Shown in pieces: positions 45,107 to 53,679 of a stretch of DNA of 59,322 nt (position 1 is its first letter; each line of letters starts with the position of its first letter). The stretch comes from Microvirga sp. KLBC 81. GTDB taxonomy: Bacteria > Pseudomonadota > Alphaproteobacteria > Rhizobiales > Beijerinckiaceae. Below the pieces are notes generated by a model. That model was not told the DNA's origin. It was given only the letters and a program-made list of their open reading frames with translations, and made no database searches. The DNA is taken from assembly GCF_003075415.1 (NCBI RefSeq), contig NZ_QDAH01000037.1, positions 1 through 59,322 of the forward strand, in the 5' to 3' direction. The position numbers and the translations under genes are program-made.

Positions 45107-45321
45107 GGTCTCACCCGGTGGCGACCTTCGTCCAGGAGAGTATCGCTGAACTGGCTTACTTGATCGGGCTCTATGGCTCGGTCTCGGTCACCTTTAATGG
45201 CTTGGCCGTGCCGGAGGATGGTTGAGACGCACTGACAAACTCAGGATCACTTTGACAGAGATCGGCGCTCAAGACGAGCGCTTCGAATTGAACGATTGGA
45301 CCCAGCAACACGGAGGCTTCG

Positions 45322-46107
45322 ATGACGCTTCGCTCCAAATCCGCCGTTGTGACCGGCTCGACCAGCGGGATCGGGCTTGGCATTGCGCGTGCCCTAGCTA
45401 GAGAAGGCACCAACGTGCTGATCAACGGCTTCGGCGAGCCACAGGACATCGAGAAGGAACGCGCCGGCCTCGAGGCCGAATTCGGTGTGAAGGCGCTCTA
45501 CTCGCCCGCCGACATGACGAAGCCGGATCAGATCGCCGACATGATCCGAGGGGCCGAGGAAGCCTTCGGAGGTGTCGATATCCTCGTCAACAATGCCGGC
45601 ATCCAGTTCGTCTCGCCGGTGGAGGAGTTCCCGATCGAGAAATGGGACCAGATCATCGCTATCAATCTCTCGTCCGCTTTCCACACCACCCGGGCGGCCG
45701 TACCCGGCATGAAGGCCCGCAAGTGGGGCCGCATCATCAACACGGCATCGGCGCATTCGCTGGTTGCCTCGCCCTTCAAGGCGGCCTATGTGGCGGCCAA
45801 GCACGGCATCGCCGGCCTCACCAAGACGGTGGCGCTCGAGCTCGCAACGCACGGTGTCACCGTCAACTGCATCAGCCCGGGCTACGTGTGGACCCCGTTG
45901 GTGGAGAAGCAGATCCCCGACACCATGAGCGCGAGGGGGCTAACCCGCGAACAGGTGATCAACGATGTGCTGTTGGAGGCTCAGCCCACGAAGCAGTTCG
46001 TGACAGTGGAGCAAGTGGGAGCGCTGGCGGCCTTCCTGTGCTCGGAGGCGGCAAGCCAGATCACCGGCACAAACCTTTCCATCGACGGAGGCTGGACGGC
46101 GGAGTGA
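45322..46107 (+). CDS. 3-hydroxybutyrate dehydrogenase
   Basis: 261 residues, classical SDR. TGSTSGIGLGIARALA binds NAD; NNAGIQF, NTASAHS (catalytic Ser) and YVAAKHG (Tyr-Lys) are present. ELATHGVTVNCISPGYVWTP and KQFVTVEQVGALAAFL match 3-hydroxybutyrate dehydrogenases closely. It oxidises D-3-hydroxybutyrate to acetoacetate, the substrate of the decarboxylase upstream. ACGGAGG precedes the ATG. Confidence 0.92.
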   Translation: MTLRSKSAVVTGSTSGIGLGIARALAREGTNVLINGFGEPQDIEKERAGLEAEFGVKALYSPADMTKPDQIADMIRGAEEAFGGVDILVNNAGIQFVSPVEEFPIEKWDQIIAINLSSAFHTTRAAVPGMKARKWGRIINTASAHSLVASPFKAAYVAAKHGIAGLTKTVALELATHGVTVNCISPGYVWTPLVEKQIPDTMSARGLTREQVINDVLLEAQPTKQFVTVEQVGALAAFLCSEAASQITGTNLSIDGGWTAE

Positions 46108-46345
46108 CGGTTCGCATCAGAAAGCCGAATGGGGTGCCCTGCGGTCTCGTCAGATCGAGAGCCTGAAGCCTGCTTGACGCCTCCCAAAGGACACTTGGCC
46201 ACAGGGCAATTGCGGGGCCAGCCCCAGGCCACGAATGCCCTCGTGTTGGCCGTTGGTCAAGTCCTCAACGGGCTTGACACAGCCTTGCGGGTCTCGGCGA
46301 ACCCGAGCCGCGCCAGTACTGCCTGTATTGTTGCTGACATTGATG

Positions 46346-47653
46346 TTAGCTGGGCATGAGAGGCTCGCTCGGCGTTCTCTCGCAGATCCACTTCATGGAC
46401 TTCCGCGCACGTTCAGCGAACGGCTCGTCGAAGTCACGTGGCTCCGTAATCGGCAGCTGCAGACAGACGCACTGGGCAGGCAGAACCTGGCACCAGTCGT
46501 GGATCAGCTGTCGGTAGCTCCGCCCGACCGCCCGGATGTTGCGATCCAAGTCATACAGGCCGAGCGGGTTGACGGTGCCATTCTCCTCCCGCAGGGCGGT
46601 GTCCCAGTCGACCTGGTCCGTGAGCGAGTACCACGTGAAGCCGATAACCGGCACGCCGGAGTTGCGCACGCGCAGGACGTTGGACCACTCCTTCCAGAGC
46701 CACTTGACCGCCTCGTCGCCGCTCGGGCCCTCCTTGGTGTTGGTCTCCGTGTGCATGACCGGCAGCCTGTAGCGGTCGTGGTACTGTCGGGTGATCTCGG
46801 CATAGCCGAAGACCTCGTCGGAGGCGCTGGTGTGCCCGTTGGCCGAGACGAGGTGCTCGTTGGTCACGTAGTAGTCGTTGCCCATGACGCAGTGGCGCTT
46901 GAGGTTGGCCCGCATGAAGAACTCGTATTCCGCCCGGCTCATGCCGTTGTCCATGAGATAGTCGAACATGTCCGAGTCCACCCGCCGGCTATAGTTGAGG
47001 TCGAGCGGGATAAAGCGGCGGGCGTTGTAGAACTCGGCGAACGGGATCGCATTCGGACAGTCGGGGTGGAAGTGCTCCGAGGACTCGCTCTGGATGAAGA
47101 TGGCGTCGGCGCGGACGTCGAGGATCGTCCCCATGGCCAGCACATTGGCCTTGACGATGTGTTTGAGGGCCGTGACGAAGGCCTGATCGCTCGACAGCTG
47201 CTCGTTCCACCAGCCATAGGCCGCTGAGAACGTGGCGCAGATGAACATTTCGTTGACGGGTGTGTAGAACTGGACCCAGGGAAAGCGCTCGGCAAAAGCC
47301 TGCGCATACCCGGCAAAGAGCTCTGGAAAGTCAGGGTTCTGGAAGTTGCCGATCCAGTCGGGCACCCCGAAGTGGCAGAGGTCAACGATCGGCACGACAT
47401 TGCGCCGATAGAGGTCACCGAAGGTCTCGTCGCAGAAATCCCAGTCGTAGCGCCCCTGCCCGAGCCATGTTGTGTGGATAGGCGGGCCGTACCGCAGGAC
47501 CCTGATGCCGAGCTCGTTCAGGAGTTCGAAATCCGTCCGCCAGTTCTTATAGTGGCCACACTTCTCCATCTCATCGACGCGGGTCCGGCCACCATTGATG
47601 GTCGGATAGCTGTTCTCGATTCCTGTGGCGAACAGAAACGTCCAAGCAGTCAT
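46346..47653 (-). CDS. GH1-like glycoside hydrolase
   Basis: 435 residues in a TIM barrel. WVQFYTPVNEMFICATFSAA carries the acid/base Glu (usual NEP here NEM). VMHTETNTKEGPSGDEAVKW carries the nucleophile Glu. GIRVLRYGPPIHTTWLGQGR is typical of family 1 and related clan-A enzymes. No signal peptide. It stands alone among oxidoreductase genes and converges with the hydroxybutyrate dehydrogenase gene. Substrate unknown. Confidence 0.8.
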   Translation of the reverse strand: MTAWTFLFATGIENSYPTINGGRTRVDEMEKCGHYKNWRTDFELLNELGIRVLRYGPPIHTTWLGQGRYDWDFCDETFGDLYRRNVVPIVDLCHFGVPDWIGNFQNPDFPELFAGYAQAFAERFPWVQFYTPVNEMFICATFSAAYGWWNEQLSSDQAFVTALKHIVKANVLAMGTILDVRADAIFIQSESSEHFHPDCPNAIPFAEFYNARRFIPLDLNYSRRVDSDMFDYLMDNGMSRAEYEFFMRANLKRHCVMGNDYYVTNEHLVSANGHTSASDEVFGYAEITRQYHDRYRLPVMHTETNTKEGPSGDEAVKWLWKEWSNVLRVRNSGVPVIGFTWYSLTDQVDWDTALREENGTVNPLGLYDLDRNIRAVGRSYRQLIHDWCQVLPAQCVCLQLPITEPRDFDEPFAERARKSMKWICERTPSEPLMPS

Positions 47654-47841
47654 GGTGGACCTCCCTTATGATGGGAAGCGGCACGGATCGGGGTGTTATA
47701 GTGGAGGACCGCCTCCCGTCCACTCCGCTCCCTATTCGAAGGCGGCGGACTGACCATCCTTGGCCGAACAGCCGGGCCGCCGTGCAAACAGTGTTCACCA
47801 GCGGAAGCGATCTCGCGCTGGCATGGGCGATCCCGCCGAAC

Positions 47842-49545
47842 TCAGTTGCGGTCGTCCACGCGGGTCTCGCCGCGGGCCCTGGTCAGAACAGCGTCCTTGG
47901 TCAGAAAGGCGTGAAGCGCGGCCACCACCTGCGCCCCCTCGCCCACCGCTGCGGCCACCCGCTTCACCGAACCGGAACGGACATCCCCGACGGCAAAGAC
48001 GCCGTTGAGGCTCGTCTCCAACGGGCGCCGGCCGGGAGCCACATCGGCTCCGGTCAGCACGAAGCCCTTGGGGTCCAGCGCCACATGAGACGGATCGAGC
48101 CATTGGGTGTTCGGCAAGGCGCCGATGAACAGGAACAGATGCCGCATCGGCCGGCGGATTTCTTCCCCCGTTCCCAGGCGCCAGCGAACCGCCTCCAGGC
48201 GGCCGGGCTGTCCCTCAAGTCCGGTGATCTGGGCCTGGGTGATGATCTCCACATTAGGAAGGCCCTCGATCCGGTCGACGAGATAGCGCGACATGCTCGC
48301 CCCAAGATCCCGCCCCCGGACGAGTAGCCACACCTTCGCCACCCGGCTGGCAAGGTAGACCGCTGCCTGACCCGCCGAGTTGCCGCCGCCGACGAGGGCA
48401 ACCTCTTGGCCGGCGCAGAGCTTCCCTTCCAAAGGCGAGGCCCAATAGTGCACGCACGCGCCTTCGAACCGTTCCAGGTCCGGGACATCGAGCCGCCGGT
48501 AGCGGGCGCCCGTGGCGATCACCACAGACCGGGCGCGGGCTTTATCGCCATTGAGCAGATGCACCACGTATGGGCCGTCTCCTGACACTCCGTCGCCCTC
48601 AAGACCAACGGCCTCATCCGGTATCGCCATCTCGGCCCCGAACTTCTGTGCCTGCGTGAAGGCGCGGGCCATCAGCGCCATGCCCGTGATTCCGGTCGGA
48701 AAGCCGAGATAGTTCTCGATTCGGGTAGAGGCCCCCGCTTGGCCGCCGAATGCGTGGCCATCGAGCACCAGGACGGAAAGGCCTTCGGACGCGGCATAGA
48801 CGGCCGTGGCAAGTCCAGCTGGCCCCGCCCCGACGACAACGACATCACAGATTCGGTTTGGATCGAGCGCCCCCACCAGCCCGATGCTGCGGGCCAGATC
48901 GAACTCGGTGGGATTGCGCAGCAACTGGCCGCCCGGACACAGAACAATCGGCAGATGTTCCGAAGCGATATGGAACCGCTCGATCAGCGTCGCCGCTGCA
49001 GGATCGCTCATGGGATCCAATCTCTGGTGAGGATGGCCGTTGCGAGTCAGGAAGTTTTCGAGCCGCAATACATTGCCATCATCGGCCGATCCAATGATCA
49101 GCGGTCCGCCGATTCGTGCTTCGATCAAGCCGACACGCCGCAGGATCAGGGCCCGCATGATCCGCTCTCCAAGTTCCGCCTCGGCCACCAGAAGCGCCCG
49201 GAGGCGCTCAGGCGGAATGATCAGGGCCTCCACCGGCTCCAGGGCATCGGCGTCCGCGAGTGCCGGGCGCCCAGATAATTGAGCCAGTTCGCCCATGAAC
49301 CCACCCGGACCATACGTGACGATCGGCTCTTGGTGGTCTGTTTCGTCGTGCCGGGTCACCTCCACCCTGCCGGTCAGGATAACGGTGAGGCCGTGACCCG
49401 CCTCCCCGCTCCGGACGAGCGGCTCATGAGCGCGGTAGTGCTGGACCTTGCCGAACCGGTGCAACCGCGCGATCTCGTGTGGCTCCAGGATGGGGAACAT
49501 CTGATCGCGGCGCGTGGCGACAATTGATTGCATCGGCGAGGGCAT
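47842..49545 (-). CDS. cyclic-nucleotide-binding thioredoxin-reductase-like flavoprotein
   Basis: 567 residues. About 15-150 is a cNMP-binding domain (VRSGEAGHGLTVILTGRVEV, YGPGGFMGELAQLSGRPALA). From 235 a class II pyridine nucleotide oxidoreductase: FAD motif DVVVVGAGPAGLATAVYAAS, NADPH motif VALVGGGNSAGQAAVYLAS, and GVFAVGDVRSGSVKRVAAAVG. The usual CxxC of thioredoxin reductase is missing: the expected site reads ACVHYWASPLEG. So disulfide reduction as in TrxR is unlikely. cAMP made by cyclases such as the one at 10671 could control it. Confidence 0.9.
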   Translation of the reverse strand: MPSPMQSIVATRRDQMFPILEPHEIARLHRFGKVQHYRAHEPLVRSGEAGHGLTVILTGRVEVTRHDETDHQEPIVTYGPGGFMGELAQLSGRPALADADALEPVEALIIPPERLRALLVAEAELGERIMRALILRRVGLIEARIGGPLIIGSADDGNVLRLENFLTRNGHPHQRLDPMSDPAAATLIERFHIASEHLPIVLCPGGQLLRNPTEFDLARSIGLVGALDPNRICDVVVVGAGPAGLATAVYAASEGLSVLVLDGHAFGGQAGASTRIENYLGFPTGITGMALMARAFTQAQKFGAEMAIPDEAVGLEGDGVSGDGPYVVHLLNGDKARARSVVIATGARYRRLDVPDLERFEGACVHYWASPLEGKLCAGQEVALVGGGNSAGQAAVYLASRVAKVWLLVRGRDLGASMSRYLVDRIEGLPNVEIITQAQITGLEGQPGRLEAVRWRLGTGEEIRRPMRHLFLFIGALPNTQWLDPSHVALDPKGFVLTGADVAPGRRPLETSLNGVFAVGDVRSGSVKRVAAAVGEGAQVVAALHAFLTKDAVLTRARGETRVDDRN

Positions 49546-50158
49546 GATCGCCTCTCCTTCTGGGCCAAAGAACTGCGCCGGGTGAACGAGTATACAGCGG
49601 GTCCCGGTCCAAGGGCGAGACCGTGCCTGATCAGCTGTTATCCTTGTTGCAGCACATCCGATGTGCCCGTTACATCAGGTCAGTGGGTGACAATTCGGAT
49701 GGGTGTTCGCCTTATCCGGCTCTCCAGGACCTGCCACTGCTGAGCTTCGGTAGCACTAGCGGTCTGATACCATCACCGGCAAGGCCAATGCTCGGCGTTC
49801 GCTGCATGCCACTCACCCGAAGTGACTGAGGCAAGGGATCGATCCACTCCGCGGTGGTGAAGCAACCAAGCCAGCCATAACCCGCTCAGAGCCGCTTCTT
49901 TCACATGTACATGCGGCAGTGGATACTGTTGGCCACACCACGCATTAGGGTGAAACCCAAGGTTTGCAACATCGCCTTCATGTGAGTGGCAGCGAGGTGT
50001 AGAGTTTTTCCTGTTCCAATGGCTCGCCCGCTCTGCTTGAGAGCTCCAATCGAATCCTCCGAGAACCCGTAAAGGGCTCCCGAGGACTGATTCATCGGAC
50101 CGTAAGTCTTGAAACAGAACTTTCTCAGTCATGCTTCCGTCAACAAAGGAGTCCGCCC
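49546..50158. other. intergenic stretch, no supported gene
   Basis: About 610 bp. Two overlapping minus-strand frames (49773-50132 and 49901-50095) exist but have no clear ribosome site or known domain. The promoter of the flavoprotein gene should lie at the left side of this region. Confidence 0.4.
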
Positions 50159-50834
50159 ATGAAAATCCTGATGGTGCTCACTTCCCATGATCGGCTCGGC
50201 AATACGGGCAAGCCGACAGGTTTTTGGCTCGAGGAGTTCGCCGCGCCCTACTATGTTTTTCAAGGATGCCGGCGCCAGGATCACGGTCGCTTCGCCCAAA
50301 GGCGGCCAGCCACCGATCGACCCCAAAAGCGACGAGCCCGGCAACCAGACCGAGGCCATGGCGCGGTTCAAGAACGATCCAGAGGCGCAGGAGGTCCTGG
50401 CGAACACCGTCAAGCTCAGGGACGTCAGGGCGGATGACTACGACACCGTCTTCTATCCGGGCGGTCATGGCCCGATGTGGGATCTCGCCGACGATCCGAC
50501 GTCCATCGCCCTGATCGAAGCGATCTACAACGCCGGCAAGCCTGTTGCCGCCGTGTGCCACGGGCCTGCCGTCCTGCACCGCGCGACCTATCAGGGGCAG
50601 CCAATCGTCAAGGGCAAGCGCGTCACGGGCTTCACCAACTCTGAGGAGGAAGCCGTCGGTCTCACAAACGTGGTGCCGTTCCTCGTCGAGGACGAGCTGA
50701 AGCGGCTCGGGGGCCGCTATGAGAAGGCTGCCGACTGGGAGAGCTTCGTCACTGTCGATGGCCGCCTGATCACTGGGCAGAACCCCGCCTCGTCGACCGC
50801 CGCGGCTCAGGAACTCCTCAGGCTTCTCGGCTGA
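50159..50834 (+). pseudogene. type 1 glutamine amidotransferase (DJ-1/PfpI, HSP31-like) with frameshift
   Basis: The first 32 codons (MKILMVLTSHDRLGNTGKPT) read the N-terminus. At a run of five T (50256-50260) the frame is lost; with four T it would continue YVFKDAGARITVASPKGGQP and the rest is open to 50834. The Cys nucleophile elbow is in VAAVCHGPAVLHRATYQG. Length after repair is about 224 residues, normal for this family of glyoxalase III/chaperone-like enzymes. Either a recent mutation or a homopolymer sequencing error. Confidence 0.8.
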
Positions 50835-50841
50835 AGCCCAA

Positions 50842-50877
50842 CCCTTGGCGGCTCTCGTCGCTTTCAGTCGCCAAGGG
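50842..50877. terminator. bidirectional terminator hairpin
   Basis: CCCTTGGCG and CGCCAAGGG make a perfect 9 bp stem with an 18-base loop, between the convergent PfpI gene and alpha/beta hydrolase. ACTTTCCATCTT follows on the plus strand. A shared terminator for both is likely. Confidence 0.6.
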
Positions 50878-50897
50878 ACTTTCCATCTTGCAGCCGC

Positions 50898-51947
50898 TCA
50901 AGCACGGTCGACGTCGATCACGGCCTGAGCGAAGGCCTGCGGCGCCTCTTGCGGCAGGTTGTGGCCAACCCCACCGGTGATCAGCCGATGCTCGTACCGG
51001 CCGGAGAACTTCCTGGCATAAGCCGCCGAGTCCGGATGGGGTGCGCCATTGGCATCGCCTTCCAGAGTGATCGTCGGGACGCCGATCAGCGGGAACGCGG
51101 CGAGCCGCTGTTCCAGGTCGTCGTACCGGCGCTCACCATCGGCCAATCCGAGCCGCCAGCGGTAATTATGGATAACGATGCTGACATGATCCGGATTGTC
51201 GAAGGACGCTGCGGTGCGGTCGAAGGTCGCGTCGTCGAACTGCCATTTCGGCGAAGCGAGCTGCCAGATCAGCCGGGCAAAATCGTGCCGGTATTTGTCG
51301 TAGCCGGCTCGGCCGCGCTCCGTGGCAAAATAGTACTGGTACCACCATTCGAGTTCGGCCTTGGGCGGCAAGGGCATCTTGTTGAGCTCACGGCTGCCGA
51401 TCAGATAGCCGCTTACGGACACCATCGCCTTGCATCGTTCCGGCCAGAGCGCCGCTAGGATGTTGGCGGTCCGTGCGCCCCAGTCGCAGCCCGCGATGAC
51501 GGCCTTCCCGATCCTGAGGGCATCCATCAGGGCGATGACGTCGACGCCGAGCGCCGATTGCTGGCCGTTCCGGGGCGTGTCGTCCGAGAGGAAGCGCGTC
51601 GTACCATAGCCGCGTAGATACGGCACGATCACCCGGTAGCCGGCATCGGCGAGTAGTGGCGCAACATCCACGTAGGTATGGATGTCGTAAGGCCAGCCAT
51701 GCAGAAGGATCACTGGAGCGCCGGTGGCGGGGCCGACTTCTGCGTAGCCGATATTCAGGACATTGGCATCGATCTGCTTCAGCGGACCGAATGACGTATG
51801 CGTTCCCGACTTGATCGCGGGCAGATTCAACGATCCTTCTCGGTTGGACTGCGCCCCTGCCGAACCCATCACAACGACTTCGGCGGCAGCGGTCAAGGCC
51901 GCGAGGCTCAAGAAGCGGCGGCGATCATGATTGACTCCTTCGGACAT
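50898..51947 (-). CDS. Tat-exported alpha/beta hydrolase, epoxide-hydrolase-like
   Basis: 349 residues. The Tat signal is DRRRFLSLAALTAAAEVVVM with a cleavage site near AGAQS. PVILLHGWPYDIHTYVDVAP is the oxyanion motif; VIAGCDWGARTANILAALWP has Asp as nucleophile; GGVGHNLPQEAPQ supplies the His. An Asp nucleophile points to epoxide or haloalkane hydrolysis. GGGAGAGGATC precedes the ATG. It is followed upstream by another epoxide hydrolase on the same strand, about 85 bp away. Confidence 0.9.
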   Translation of the reverse strand: MSEGVNHDRRRFLSLAALTAAAEVVVMGSAGAQSNREGSLNLPAIKSGTHTSFGPLKQIDANVLNIGYAEVGPATGAPVILLHGWPYDIHTYVDVAPLLADAGYRVIVPYLRGYGTTRFLSDDTPRNGQQSALGVDVIALMDALRIGKAVIAGCDWGARTANILAALWPERCKAMVSVSGYLIGSRELNKMPLPPKAELEWWYQYYFATERGRAGYDKYRHDFARLIWQLASPKWQFDDATFDRTAASFDNPDHVSIVIHNYRWRLGLADGERRYDDLEQRLAAFPLIGVPTITLEGDANGAPHPDSAAYARKFSGRYEHRLITGGVGHNLPQEAPQAFAQAVIDVDRA

Positions 51948-52032
51948 GATCCTCTCCCGATGGGTTCAAACCGGTGATACGAAGTGAGTTGGGCGGCGAC
52001 GTAGGGCGTGCATGCCGCCCAACTCCTTCCCA

Positions 52033-53331
52033 TCAGCGCAGCGACTTGAAGCTCGCGCGAAGCTCTTCCGTGAAGAATTGCGGCTGCTCCCATGCCGCGA
52101 AATGCCCGCCCTTGGGCAACCGATTATAGTGGATCAGCTTGGGAAAGGCTTTCTCGGTCCAACTGCGCGGCGCGGTATAGATTTCGTCCGGAAACGCGCT
52201 CACCGCGACCGGAATGGTAACGCCCTTGGGAGCGAAGAATGCGAGCTTGCTCTCCCAAAAGAGACGCGCCGAGGAGACACCCGTGTTCGTCAGCCAGTAG
52301 AGCGTGACGTTGTCGAGGATATCGTCGCGCGTGAGGCCTTCTGACTGTCCGTCGAAGACTCGTCCGATGAGCGCTTGGCTGGCCGCATCATGGTCGAGCA
52401 TCCAGGCGGCAAGGCCGATAGGCGAATCGTCCAGCGCGTAGAGCGTCTGCGGGCGGTTGCCCATTTCCTGCGCGTAACCCACACGGTGCTTGTAGAAGAA
52501 GTCCAGTTGGTCCCACGCATACTTTTCGTCACCCGAGAGACCGGTGGGCGCTGGCCCGCCAGCGAGCGCCGCTGAAATATTGTCAGGGAGGGTTCCCGGC
52601 ATATTGGTGTGGATGCCAAGCAACCCCGCGGGCTTCTGAAGCGCCATTTGCTCGGAGATGGCATCGCCCCAGTCACCGCCCTGTGCGACATATTTCTTGT
52701 ATCCCAGCCGGTCCATTAGGACGGCCCAGACGCGCGCGATGCGCTGCGGATCCCATCCGAGCTCCGTGGGCTTGCCGGAAAAGCCGTACCCTGGAATCGA
52801 AGGAATGACGACGTCGAATGCGTCGTCGGCGGTCCCGCCATGAGCGGTCGGGTTGGTCAGCGGCTCGATGATCTTCAACTGCTCGATAATCGAACCCGGC
52901 CAGCCGTGCGTGATGATCACCGGCAGCGCATTCGGATCCTTCGATTTGACGTGGATGAAGTGGATGTCGACGCCGTCGATGTTAGTGACGAACTGCGGCA
53001 GCGTAGCGAGCCGCTGCTCGACCTTTCGCCAGTCGTACTCATTGGCCCAATAGCCGGCGAGCTTCTGCATCGTCGCAAGTCGCACGCCCTGCGAGTCGTC
53101 CGCCACCAGCTCCCGGCTGGGCCATTTAGTCGCTTTGATCCGCCGCTTGAGATCGGCCAGTTCCTCGTCGGACGCGCGGAACTTAAACGGCCGGATCGCG
53201 GTGTCTTCCGTCGCTGCGCCCGCTACGGCGGGCTGCGCGGCCAGATTCGTCGGGATCAGGCTGACGACGACTGCGGCTGCCGACATGGCCAGAAGCCCTG
53301 CGACTGAGTTGGTAAGGAAAGACATCACCAT
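52033..53331 (-). CDS. exported epoxide hydrolase with EHN domain
   Basis: 432 residues. Signal peptide (SVAGLLAMSAAAVVVSLIPT, cleavage about ALAQ-like at NLAAQ). The EHN N-terminal domain begins IRPFKFRASDEELADLKRRI with the family's WP..L motif. Then HGWPGSIIEQLKIIEPLT, nucleophile Asp in VAQGGDWGDAISEQMAL and His in LPKGGHFAAWEQP. The start was placed at 53331 because ACAGGGAGA precedes it; the frame is open further up. Normal length for microsomal-type epoxide hydrolases. Confidence 0.9.
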   Translation of the reverse strand: MVMSFLTNSVAGLLAMSAAAVVVSLIPTNLAAQPAVAGAATEDTAIRPFKFRASDEELADLKRRIKATKWPSRELVADDSQGVRLATMQKLAGYWANEYDWRKVEQRLATLPQFVTNIDGVDIHFIHVKSKDPNALPVIITHGWPGSIIEQLKIIEPLTNPTAHGGTADDAFDVVIPSIPGYGFSGKPTELGWDPQRIARVWAVLMDRLGYKKYVAQGGDWGDAISEQMALQKPAGLLGIHTNMPGTLPDNISAALAGGPAPTGLSGDEKYAWDQLDFFYKHRVGYAQEMGNRPQTLYALDDSPIGLAAWMLDHDAASQALIGRVFDGQSEGLTRDDILDNVTLYWLTNTGVSSARLFWESKLAFFAPKGVTIPVAVSAFPDEIYTAPRSWTEKAFPKLIHYNRLPKGGHFAAWEQPQFFTEELRASFKSLR

Positions 53332-53679
53332 TCTCCCTGTTGGACAAGCGAACCTGAGGGCTGACAAGTGGCTTCATCGAGGATGGGCTTCCGTCGACCC
53401 AAGCGACCGTGTTTTCTCAGGATGGACTTTCGTGGCTTCGACGGCTTGAGCTCCCGAAGGCTGGGCCTGCGGTGCATAGGACAGTCAGTAGAGCGAGCAA
53501 AGCGGATGCACGCATCGTTACTCTCCTCTCGTCCCGCTAGGCGGGCGCACGAAAGAAGCGGACCAGCGCCACCGATCCTATTAGGTACCAGGCTACGACG
53601 CTCTGCCTGGCTATTTGGGACAGCGACATATCCGTTTGGGCCTCCGGATGTGGCATTCACGTCGAGTAAAGCCGCAACC
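53332..53679. other. intergenic stretch, no supported gene
   Basis: About 350 bp between the epoxide hydrolase start and the flavoprotein stop. The frames here on both strands are rich in Arg and Pro and resemble chance frames. It should hold the promoter of the epoxide hydrolase pair. Confidence 0.4.

Noticed and set aside
49773..50132. Minus-strand frame of 119 codons
   Set aside because: No ribosome site, no known domain and an overlapping alternative frame; cannot support a gene.
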